In this document: piece after piece, positions 1-5,300 of the stretch
Layout: each line of letters opens with the position of its first letter
Numbering within the stretch: position 1 is the first letter of the stretch
DNA from: JBLHUT01 sp047629975
GTDB lineage: Bacteria; Pseudomonadota; Alphaproteobacteria; Rhodobacterales; Rhodobacteraceae
Reading direction: 5' to 3'
Assembly (NCBI GenBank): GCA_047629975.1
Contig: JBLHUT010000150.1
Coordinates: forward strand, 1 to 8,722
Length of the DNA stretch: 8,722 bases
Position numbers and translations under genes: made by a program
The notes under the pieces: generated by a model
Databases searched by the model: none
What the model was told of the DNA's origin: nothing
What the model saw: the letters and a program-made list of their open reading frames with translations, nothing else

Positions 1-42
1 CACAACGGTTATAATTGTCAGATTCGGGACGACAAAGCTCAT
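1..42 (-). CDS. Probable 5' end of a leftward gene, product unknown (partial)
   Basis: On the minus strand an ATG at 42-40 opens a frame that stays open to the window edge and reads MSFVVPNLTIITVV. A GAAGG ribosome-binding sequence (CCTTC on the plus strand, 51-55) lies 8 bases before the ATG, which is good spacing. Tandem TTAA boxes at 89-114 sit where a promoter would be expected. With only 14 residues visible the product cannot be named. In Rhodobacterales a tsaE-type P-loop ATPase gene can lie beside regB, but these residues show no Walker motif and that identity would be a guess. The plus-strand alternative, a C-terminus ending at 68-70, has no recognisable features. Confidence 0.45.
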   Translation of the reverse strand, partial: MSFVVPNLTIITVV

Positions 43-88
43 GGGTCAGGCCTTCAACGGTCACGGCTGATATTTAGCCAGAAATGGG

Positions 89-114
89 TTAACACTGTGT
101 TAAATTCGCATTAA
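89..114. promoter_or_regulatory. Tandem CtrA-type boxes (TTAA-N7-TTAA-N7-TTAA)
   Basis: TTAA occurs at 89-92, 100-103 and 111-114, each separated by exactly 7 bases, and the last continues as TTAACC. TTAA-N7-TTAAC is the known consensus of the alphaproteobacterial cell-cycle and motility regulator CtrA, so this run is two overlapping full sites sharing the middle half-site. The first pair is also a perfect palindrome, TTAACA-CTG-TGTTAA. The run lies 47 bases upstream of the likely leftward gene start at 42 and beyond the 3' end of regB, so the leftward gene is the likely target. CtrA binding itself is inferred. Confidence 0.5.
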
Positions 115-136
115 CCCTAAGACGTTGAACCCTAGG

Positions 137-148
137 TTTTCCGGAAAA
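137..148. repeat. Perfect 12-bp palindrome downstream of regB
   Basis: TTTTCCGGAAAA is fully self-complementary with no loop, so it is more likely a protein-binding site than a hairpin terminator. It lies 18 bases past the regB stop codon. Just beside it are two near-identical words, AACCCTAAG (113-121) and AACCCTAGG (128-136), 15 bp apart. I see no stem followed by a T-run that would be an obvious regB terminator. Its function is unknown. Confidence 0.35.
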
Positions 149-166
149 TTACCGCTTTGACTTGGG

Positions 167-1594
167 TCAATTCAGGGGAATTGGCTGGTTTGCGCCTAAA
201 CCCTTGGCGGGCTCTTGTGGTGCTGCGCCGAGCATGGTCCGGGCCCAGACGGCCTCGACGAGGGCACCATTGTTTTTGTTGCGCGCCGGTCCGCCGCTGA
301 GGGATTCTGTTATGTTCGTGAAGGTCATTTCGGCTCCGGTACGTTCCAGAAGCGTCTTGGCGATGAAAAGACCCAGACCCATTCCTTCGTATCCGGGACG
401 CTCGGGGTTTTCGGAGGGGCCTTTGCGAGAGCGCATGTAAGGGTCACCGATGCGGCCAAGCATATTCGGAGGAAACCCTGCGCCGTCGTCGATGATCCGG
501 ATCAGAATTTGCGTGTCGGTCCACCGTGCCGTGATCCAGACATTTGCGGTGGCGAAATCCACGGCATTCTGGACCAGATTGCGTAACCCGTGAATAATTT
601 CGGGACGCCGCTGTATCGAGGGTTGCTGGCTTTCGCCGTCGTGTCCGGGGGCCACGTCGTAATGAATGTCCTTGCCGCGTCCCTGATGCGGTTCGGCCGC
701 TTCGCGAAGCACACTGTCGAGTGGCGCATGGCGCATGTGCAGGTCATCTTTTCCCGCCCGCCCCATAGACCGCAGGATGTCGCGGCAACGATCGACCTGA
801 TCGCGGATCAAGGCGGCATCTTCGCGTAACTCGGGAAACTCTTGCAATTCGTCGAACAGCTCTGCGCTGACCAGTTTGATGGTCGCAAGAGGTGTGCCCA
901 GTTCATGCGCCGCTGCTGCCACCACGCCGCCGAGATCTGTCAGCTTCTGCTCGCGCGCCAGCGCCAGCTGTGTCGCCAAAAGCGCGTCTGACATCGCGTG
1001 AATTTCACCAGAGATCCGGCGCGCGTAAATGGCGACAAAACTGACCCCGATAATCAGGGCGGTCCAGAATCCGTAGCGGAAGATATCAGGCATTTCCAGC
1101 ACCAGGCCCTGATCGGTGCGCAGGGGCAGAAAGACAAATGTCAAAAAGGTCACCAGCACAGCCGTGGCGGCGCCCAGAACAAGCGTAGAGTTCAGGTTCA
1201 GGGCGGTTGCCGCAATTGTAACCGGTGCCATCAGCAACAACGCAAAAGGATTGTTCAGCCCGCCGCACAAATACAGCAAAAAGCTTAGTTGCACGATGTC
1301 GAAGAGCAAGGTCGCCATCGCGTCGGATTCCGAAAGCCGCTTGCTTTGTGGATAGATGAAGGTGGCTGTCAGATTGGCAATAACCGCCGTTCCGATCGCA
1401 AGGAAACACAGGCCAAGCTCCAGCTCCAGTTGAAACGCGTAACGACCGGCACCGATTGCGATGATCTGCCCCGAGATTGCAACCCAGCGTAACAGGATCA
1501 GTGTGCGCAACCGCACCCAATGGGTCCGCGAGGAGCCATCGGTGGTGTCTGATGTGATCCCTTTGGGCGGGCGGCTGTCGGCGTTGTGAAACAT
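167..1594 (-). CDS. regB: Redox-sensing histidine kinase RegB/PrrB
   Basis: Inner-membrane sensor kinase of the global RegB-RegA (PrrBA) system, which phosphorylates RegA when oxygen is low or the quinone pool is reduced. From the ATG at 1594 the protein has 475 residues. About six hydrophobic segments lie at residues 29-193. The quinone-binding motif GGLNNPF is at 111-117. The H-box AAHELGTPLATIKL carries the phospho-acceptor His230. Cys270 in DRCRDILRSMGRAGKDD corresponds to the redox-active cysteine known in Rhodobacter capsulatus RegB. N-box Asn343, G1 DDGAGF (369-374) and G2 GMGLG (404-408) complete the ATPase domain. The last 45 or so residues are Pro/Ala/Asn-rich and look lineage-specific. 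A TTG at 1630 would add 12 residues. Neither start has a clear Shine-Dalgarno, but ATG gives a leader closer to the family length. The gene is divergent from senC-regA, as in Rhodobacter. Confidence 0.95.
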   Translation of the reverse strand: MFHNADSRPPKGITSDTTDGSSRTHWVRLRTLILLRWVAISGQIIAIGAGRYAFQLELELGLCFLAIGTAVIANLTATFIYPQSKRLSESDAMATLLFDIVQLSFLLYLCGGLNNPFALLLMAPVTIAATALNLNSTLVLGAATAVLVTFLTFVFLPLRTDQGLVLEMPDIFRYGFWTALIIGVSFVAIYARRISGEIHAMSDALLATQLALAREQKLTDLGGVVAAAAHELGTPLATIKLVSAELFDELQEFPELREDAALIRDQVDRCRDILRSMGRAGKDDLHMRHAPLDSVLREAAEPHQGRGKDIHYDVAPGHDGESQQPSIQRRPEIIHGLRNLVQNAVDFATANVWITARWTDTQILIRIIDDGAGFPPNMLGRIGDPYMRSRKGPSENPERPGYEGMGLGLFIAKTLLERTGAEMTFTNITESLSGGPARNKNNGALVEAVWARTMLGAAPQEPAKGLGANQPIPLN

Positions 1595-1640
1595 AGTCAC
1601 ATTGATACTGCGCCCAATCCGGTGCAGCAATCGTCAAACA

Positions 1641-1684
1641 CGGGCTATTTTGAAATACGGGCTATGTCTGAGGTGTCGGGCTGT
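1641..1684 (+). promoter_or_regulatory. Three CGGGCTRT repeats in the regB-senC divergent promoter region
   Basis: CGGGCTAT at 1641-1648 and 1658-1665 and CGGGCTGT at 1677-1684 are spaced 17 and 19 bp apart, all in the same orientation, inside the 108-bp gap between the divergent regB and senC starts. The last copy ends just before the senC ribosome-binding site. Direct repeats in a shared promoter region suggest binding of a regulator to one face of the helix. RegA autoregulation is a possibility, but the repeats do not clearly match the published RegA consensus. No strong sigma-70 promoter is visible in either direction. Confidence 0.35.
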
Positions 1685-1702
1685 CTTACAGGAGACGAAA
1701 GA

Positions 1703-2317
1703 ATGTCACGGATACTTGCGTGGACGGCGCTGGGCGGTGTTGCGGCAATGATCGGCGCAACGGCCAGCTTTGTGTTCTTTGCAGCAGAAGACACGTATGC
1801 AGGGTGCAAGGGCATTGTCATGCCCGGCGACGGGGTGATCGGCGGCCCGTTCGAGCTTATCAGCGAGACCGGCACGGTGGTCACCGACAAACAGGTGATC
1901 GACATGCCAAGCCTGATCTACTTCGGGTACACTTATTGTCCGGATGTTTGCCCCTTGGATGTGGTGCGCAATGCCGAAGCCGTAGATGTGCTGGAGGAGT
2001 GGGGTATCGGCGTTAAGCCTGTTTTTATCTCGGTGGATTACGGGCGCGACACAGCCGAAAGTGTTGATGATTTTACGGCCAATATCCATCCTGCGATGCT
2101 TGGCTTGACGGGCACCCAGGAACAAGTGCGTGCCGTTGCCAAAGCCTATCGCTACGTCTTTTCGATTCAGGACCCGGAAGACGAGTTCTATCTGATCAGC
2201 CACATGACGTTGTCCTATCTGATGGACCCGGAAAAGGGGTTCGTCGCCGCTTTCGACCGGTCCTTGTCGGGGGAACAATTGGCGGATCAGGTTGCGTGCT
2301 ATCTTGGCGAGGCATAG
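1703..2317 (+). CDS. senC: Sco1/SenC/PrrC copper-binding thiol protein
   Basis: Membrane-anchored, periplasm-facing Sco-family protein of 204 residues. In Rhodobacter, SenC/PrrC delivers copper for cytochrome oxidase assembly and affects signalling to RegB. An N-terminal hydrophobic segment (residues 4-27) is an uncleaved signal anchor. The thioredoxin-like fold carries the Sco motif YTYCPDVCP, with Cys79 and Cys83, and the third copper ligand His167 in SHMTLSYLMDP, so all three ligands are present. The ATG at 1703 is chosen because GGAGA (1691-1695) lies 7 bases upstream and the signal anchor starts right there. Starts further upstream (GTG at 1586, ATG at 1664) would overlap the regB start or add an unconserved leader. 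The gene is followed after 67 bp by regA on the same strand. Confidence 0.93.
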   Translation: MSRILAWTALGGVAAMIGATASFVFFAAEDTYAGCKGIVMPGDGVIGGPFELISETGTVVTDKQVIDMPSLIYFGYTYCPDVCPLDVVRNAEAVDVLEEWGIGVKPVFISVDYGRDTAESVDDFTANIHPAMLGLTGTQEQVRAVAKAYRYVFSIQDPEDEFYLISHMTLSYLMDPEKGFVAAFDRSLSGEQLADQVACYLGEA

Positions 2318-2320
2318 CGT

Positions 2321-2349
2321 TTGACCCTATGCCACATTGCCGATAACGT
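2321..2349 (+). promoter_or_regulatory. Possible regA promoter between senC and regA
   Basis: TTGACC (2321-2326) and TAACGT (2344-2349) are separated by 17 bp, the ideal sigma-70 spacing. The -35 is good and the -10 weak. Transcription would start about 30 bases before the regA ATG at 2385. No terminator lies between senC and regA, so co-transcription from senC is also expected. Confidence 0.3.
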
Positions 2350-2384
2350 CATCCTTCAACAAAAAGATCGCGGGAGCTGCGCCC

Positions 2385-2933
2385 ATGGCGGACAAAACTG
2401 ACATAGGCGAGGACAACTCGCTATTGATCGTTGACGATGACGAGCCCTTTTTGCGGCGTCTTGCGCGGGCAATGGAAAAGCGCGGGTTCGAGCCGGAAAT
2501 GGCGGGCTCTGTGGCGGCCGGCAAGGCAATCGCGACAGCGAGGCCGCCAGCTTACGCGGTGGTGGATCTGAGGCTGGAGGATGGCAACGGGCTGGACGTT
2601 GTCGAGACGATCCGTGAAAAACGTCCCGAAGCCCGTATTGTGGTTTTGACAGGCTACGGAGCTATTGCCACGGCTGTGGCGGCTGTAAAAATCGGTGCCA
2701 CTGATTATCTGTCAAAGCCTGCGGATGCGAACGATGTCACCAACGCTTTGTTGGCCAAAGACGACGAGATGCCGGTGCCCCCGGACAATCCGATGTCAGC
2801 GGATCGTGTGCGATGGGAACACATACAGCGTGTGTACGAGCTTTGTGACCGTAACGTCAGCGAAACAGCGCGACGGTTGAACATGCATCGGCGCACATTG
2901 CAGCGTATCCTCGCAAAGCGTAGCCCGAAATAG
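2385..2933 (+). CDS. regA: Response regulator RegA/PrrA
   Basis: Cytoplasmic DNA-binding response regulator of the RegB-RegA system, which controls respiration, photosynthesis, carbon and nitrogen fixation genes in Rhodobacterales. The protein has 182 residues, close to the R. capsulatus length of about 184. The receiver domain (about residues 11-125) has the acidic pocket DDD at 17-19, phospho-acceptor Asp61 in VVDLRLEDGNG, switch Thr89 in VLTGYG and Lys111 in LSKPADAND. A four-proline linker region (130-136) leads to a Fis-type helix-turn-helix (about 143-180), ending in NVSETARRLNMHRRTLQRIL. This output domain is nearly invariant in the family and seems fully conserved here. ATG 2385 is supported by GGGAG (2372-2376) 8 bases upstream and by family length. 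An in-frame ATG at 2337 would add 16 unconserved residues. Confidence 0.96.
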   Translation: MADKTDIGEDNSLLIVDDDEPFLRRLARAMEKRGFEPEMAGSVAAGKAIATARPPAYAVVDLRLEDGNGLDVVETIREKRPEARIVVLTGYGAIATAVAAVKIGATDYLSKPADANDVTNALLAKDDEMPVPPDNPMSADRVRWEHIQRVYELCDRNVSETARRLNMHRRTLQRILAKRSPK

Positions 2934-2954
2934 CGGGTAATAGTAACGGTTGCT

Positions 2955-2981
2955 CGCCCTGAAATACCATAATTCAGGGCG
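2955..2981. terminator. Stem-loop after regA (possible terminator)
   Basis: CGCCCTGAA (2955-2963) pairs perfectly with TTCAGGGCG (2973-2981) around a 9-base loop, 21 bases after the regA stop. There is no T-run on either side, so it is not a textbook intrinsic terminator. It may stabilise the 3' end of the mRNA or help stop transcripts from the convergent regA and HD genes. Confidence 0.4.
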
Positions 2982-2985
2982 CAGG

Positions 2986-3048
2986 GGCCGCGAAGGCACC
3001 GCCCGCAGGGCGCGGCTTCGCGGCCGGGCCCAACGCCGTTGAGCGGCG
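2986..3048. repeat. GC-rich nested hairpin cluster between convergent genes
   Basis: GGCCGCGAAG (2986-2995) pairs with CTTCGCGGCC (3016-3025). Nested inside it, CGCCC (3000-3004) pairs with GGGCG (3008-3012). A third hairpin follows, CGCCG (3034-3038) with CGGCG (3044-3048). Together with the stem-loop at 2955-2981 this fills nearly all of the 125-bp gap between regA and the HD gene. No T-runs are present. The compound architecture resembles a dispersed palindromic intergenic element, but a single copy cannot show that. Confidence 0.5.
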
Positions 3049-3058
3049 GGAGTGCGTG

Positions 3059-3649
3059 TTAGATGTCGCTCAAAAGAATACTGTGCCGCGCAGTGAATGC
3101 GTTGCGGGCTTCGCGCGGTGCGCGTAATCTGATCTCGAGCCCGTCGATCAAGGAAGCTTCCTGTTGACCGAACAGTTTGTTGGCTTCTTCGTCGCTGAAA
3201 CCTGCAATCTGTGTGGCCTCCATGCGCGCTGAAATCCGGTCTGCTTTCTTGATTTGCCTTTTTACACGAGCAGGTAACTGAGCCGGAAGCCCGAACCGCC
3301 GGTGGATTGCGGCCGTAAGGCGCTCGTCTAACGCGGCATAATCCGGGCCAACCGCTGCTTTGACCGGTGAGATCATATCGCCGATCACATATTCGGGCGC
3401 ATCGTGCAAAAGGGCTGCCAACCGCCACCGGACAGGGCCCGACGGGGACAGGCGGGCAAAAATTTCCTCCACCAGAAGAGAGTGCTCGGCGACGGAATAG
3501 GCGAAATCGCCGCGTGTTTGCCCGTTCCAGCGTGCGACAAACGCCAGTCCATGGGCAATATCCTCGACTTCGATATCCATCGGGGTCGGGTCAAGCAGGT
3601 CAAGCCTGCGGCCTGAAAGCATTCTTTGCCATGCGCGCGGGTTTTTCAT
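3059..3649 (-). CDS. YfbR-like HD-domain phosphohydrolase (probable 5'-deoxynucleotidase)
   Basis: Predicted cytoplasmic metal-dependent HD hydrolase of 196 residues. E. coli YfbR, the characterised relative, removes phosphate from deoxynucleoside 5'-monophosphates, and the motifs match it: SVAEHSLLV (His56), LLHDAPEYVIGDMISPVK (His82, Asp83, Glu86, Asp91) and KKADR (Asp137). These align with YfbR His33, His68, Asp69, Glu72, Asp77 and Asp137. Arg40-Trp41 likely corresponds to the substrate-contacting Arg18 region. The N-terminal segment RLDLLDPTPMDIEVEDIAHGL is the form common in alphaproteobacterial and phage members. The start is the ATG at 3649 with a weak AGG upstream, and that AGG lies inside a perfect 12-bp hairpin. 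The gene converges on regA and diverges from ahcY. The exact nucleotide substrate is inferred from family only. Confidence 0.82.
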   Translation of the reverse strand: MKNPRAWQRMLSGRRLDLLDPTPMDIEVEDIAHGLAFVARWNGQTRGDFAYSVAEHSLLVEEIFARLSPSGPVRWRLAALLHDAPEYVIGDMISPVKAAVGPDYAALDERLTAAIHRRFGLPAQLPARVKRQIKKADRISARMEATQIAGFSDEEANKLFGQQEASLIDGLEIRLRAPREARNAFTARHSILLSDI

Positions 3650-3654
3650 GACTT

Positions 3655-3684
3655 TTGCCTAGCGCGACAGGACGCGCTAGGCAA
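3655..3684 (-). promoter_or_regulatory. Perfect 12-bp hairpin/inverted repeat at the HD gene start
   Basis: TTGCCTAGCGCG (3655-3666) and CGCGCTAGGCAA (3673-3684) pair perfectly around a 6-base loop. The lower foot is 5 bases from the ATG of the HD gene (3649). In that gene's mRNA the only Shine-Dalgarno-like AGG falls inside the 3' arm. It could be an RNA structure limiting translation, or a DNA operator for a dimeric regulator. No minus-strand gene lies directly upstream for it to terminate. Confidence 0.5.
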
Positions 3685-3697
3685 TTCCCAAGCGGTG

Positions 3698-3710
3698 TTG
3701 ATCGTATCAA
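3698..3710. promoter_or_regulatory. Palindrome TTGAT-CGT-ATCAA, possible operator
   Basis: Two perfect 5-bp half-sites are separated by 3 bases, in the gap between the divergent HD gene and ahcY. The arms look like an FNR/FnrL box, but that family needs a 4-base spacer, so this is not a canonical site. Placement about 40 bp upstream of the likely ahcY promoter fits an operator for a methionine/SAH-cycle regulator, which is inference. Confidence 0.35.
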
Positions 3711-3750
3711 ATGCCGCAGGCAACCACCTGATAGCTCAATCTGTGTGCAC

Positions 3751-3780
3751 TTGGCTGTGTGCGTGATGTTGCCCTGCTAT
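3751..3780 (+). promoter_or_regulatory. Candidate ahcY promoter
   Basis: TTGGCT (3751-3756) and TGCTAT (3775-3780) are spaced 18 bp apart, giving a leader of about 40 bases before the ahcY ATG. A direct repeat, CTGTGTGC at 3741-3748 and 3755-3762, overlaps the -35. GTGCAC occurs at 3745-3750 and again at 3794-3799, flanking the promoter. The leader is too short for a known SAH or SAM riboswitch. Confidence 0.35.
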
Positions 3781-3827
3781 CCCTGTGGTGGTAGTGCACG
3801 TTGAAATAGTGGGACAGGAAGCAAGAC

Positions 3828-5222
3828 ATGGCCAACGACTATATCATCAAAGACATCGCGCTGGCCGCTTATGGCCGCAAGGAACTCGACATTGCCGAGA
3901 CCGAAATGCCGGGCCTGATGGCGCTGCGCGAGGAATACGGGGAAAAACAGCCCCTTAAAGGTGCGCGGATTGCAGGTAGTCTGCATATGACTATCCAGAC
4001 AGCTGTTTTGATCGAAACTCTGGTGGCGCTTGGTGCAGACGTCCGGTGGGCATCGTGCAATATTTTCTCGACACAGGATCATGCAGCGGCGGCGATTGCC
4101 GAAAGCGGCGTGCCGGTTTTTGCCATCAAGGGCGAGACACTGGACGAGTACTGGGATTATGCCGACAAGATTTTCGATTTTCCCGAAGGCACGTGTAACC
4201 TGATCCTCGATGATGGTGGCGACGCCACGATGTATATTTTGATCGGAGCGCGGGTCGAGGCGGGCGAAGAAGACCTGATCGCGATCCCGAAATCCGAAGA
4301 AGAGGTGTCGCTGTTTGCGCAGATCCGTAAGCGGATCGCCTCCCATCCGGGGTGGTTTGCCAAGCAGCGCGATGCCATCCAAGGCGTTAGCGAAGAGACC
4401 ACAACAGGCGTTCACCGGCTTTATGAGCTGGTCAAACAGGGGCAGCTTCCGTTCCCTGCGATCAATGTGAACGACAGTGTCACGAAATCGAAATTCGATA
4501 ATAAATATGGCTGCAAGGAAAGCCTTGTAGACGGCATTCGCCGTGCGACGGACACAATGATGGCTGGCAAGGTTGCTGTTGTTTGCGGATACGGGGATGT
4601 TGGCAAAGGATCGGCTGCGTCATTGGCGGGGGCAGGTGCGCGCGTAAAAGTGACCGAAGTCGACCCGATCTGTGCGCTTCAGGCGGCGATGGACGGCTTT
4701 GAGGTCGTTTTGCTGGAAGATGTGCTTTCGACGGCAGATATTTTTATCACGACCACAGGCAACAAGGACGTTATCCGGATCGAGCATATGCGCGGCATGA
4801 AGGATATGGCGATCGTTGGCAACATCGGTCATTTCGACAATGAAATTCAGGTTGCCGCCCTCAAAAACCATAAGTGGACCAATATCAAAGAGCAGGTGGA
4901 TATGATCACCATGCCAAGCGGCAACAGGATGATCCTGTTGTCGGAGGGGCGGCTTTTGAACCTTGGGAATGCGACCGGCCACCCGTCGTTTGTCATGTCG
5001 GCAAGCTTTACCAATCAGGTTCTGGCGCAGATCGAATTGTGGACAAAGGGCGACGTGTATAAAAACGACGTCTACATTCTGCCCAAGCATCTGGACGAAA
5101 AGGTGGCACGTCTGCATCTGGCGCGCATCGGCGTAAAGCTGACCGAGCTGAACAAGGAACAGGCAGATTACATCGGCGTCACTGTCGAGGGTCCGTTCAA
5201 GAACGAGCACTACCGCTATTAA
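3828..5222 (+). CDS. ahcY: S-adenosylhomocysteine hydrolase (adenosylhomocysteinase)
   Basis: Cytoplasmic NAD-dependent enzyme that splits S-adenosylhomocysteine into adenosine and homocysteine, relieving product inhibition of methyltransferases and feeding the methionine cycle. The protein has 464 residues, about 30 more than the human enzyme because of the insert (roughly residues 150-187) typical of many bacterial forms. Visible motifs are SLHMT (His53), SCNIFSTQDHAAA (Cys77), LDDGGD (Asp128/129), SEETTTGV (Glu189), Lys220 and Asp224 in VTKSKFDNKYGC, the NAD-binding loop GYGDVGKG (254-261), GNIGHFDNEI (His335), GHPSFVMS (His385) and the C-terminal KNEHYRY, whose Lys and Tyr contact NAD in the neighbouring subunit. 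AGGA (3816-3819) lies 8 bases before the ATG. In R. capsulatus ahcY is also near regA and is controlled by HvrB; no hvrB is visible in this window. Confidence 0.97.
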   Translation: MANDYIIKDIALAAYGRKELDIAETEMPGLMALREEYGEKQPLKGARIAGSLHMTIQTAVLIETLVALGADVRWASCNIFSTQDHAAAAIAESGVPVFAIKGETLDEYWDYADKIFDFPEGTCNLILDDGGDATMYILIGARVEAGEEDLIAIPKSEEEVSLFAQIRKRIASHPGWFAKQRDAIQGVSEETTTGVHRLYELVKQGQLPFPAINVNDSVTKSKFDNKYGCKESLVDGIRRATDTMMAGKVAVVCGYGDVGKGSAASLAGAGARVKVTEVDPICALQAAMDGFEVVLLEDVLSTADIFITTTGNKDVIRIEHMRGMKDMAIVGNIGHFDNEIQVAALKNHKWTNIKEQVDMITMPSGNRMILLSEGRLLNLGNATGHPSFVMSASFTNQVLAQIELWTKGDVYKNDVYILPKHLDEKVARLHLARIGVKLTELNKEQADYIGVTVEGPFKNEHYRY

Positions 5223-5260
5223 ACGGAATGCGCATACGCGCATATTACATGTTTTGTCTG

Positions 5261-5292
5261 GCGCCCCGGTTCAATCGGGGCGCTTTTCTTTT
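5261..5292 (+). terminator. Intrinsic terminator of ahcY
   Basis: GCGCCCCG (5261-5268) pairs perfectly with CGGGGCGC (5276-5283) around a 7-base loop, followed by TTTTCTTTT (5284-5292). It begins 38 bases after the ahcY stop. A smaller hairpin, ATGCGC-ATAC-GCGCAT (5228-5243), lies between the stop codon and the terminator. The T-run also lies just outside the convergent HD gene ending at 5301. Confidence 0.9.
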
Positions 5293-5300
5293 GCCGTAAC

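Noticed and set aside
1..70. Plus-strand C-terminus of a gene entering from the left, ending TGA at 68-70
   Set aside because: It shows no recognisable features, while the opposite strand has an ATG with a well-spaced ribosome-binding site. Cannot be fully excluded without more sequence.
1595..1630. Extension of RegB to a TTG start at 1630
   Set aside because: No Shine-Dalgarno and a longer leader than known RegB proteins; the ATG at 1594 is preferred, though neither start is well marked.
2796..3428. Minus-strand open frame spanning the regA end, the hairpin cluster and part of the HD gene
   Set aside because: It crosses two real genes and a structured gap and is rich in Arg, Cys and Ser like an out-of-frame reading.
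3698..3710. FNR/FnrL box
   Set aside because: The arms fit but the spacer is 3 bases instead of the required 4.
3650..3827. SAH or SAM riboswitch upstream of ahcY
   Set aside because: I could not find the conserved core or pairing of a known SAH, SAM-II or SAM/SAH riboswitch, and the likely leader is only about 40 bases. A covariance-model search of 3650-3827 would settle it.
3777..4415. Long open frame antisense to the ahcY start (212 codons)
   Set aside because: It lies opposite the well-supported ahcY, has no recognisable motif and looks like a codon-bias shadow; the same applies to 4620-5243 on the minus strand.
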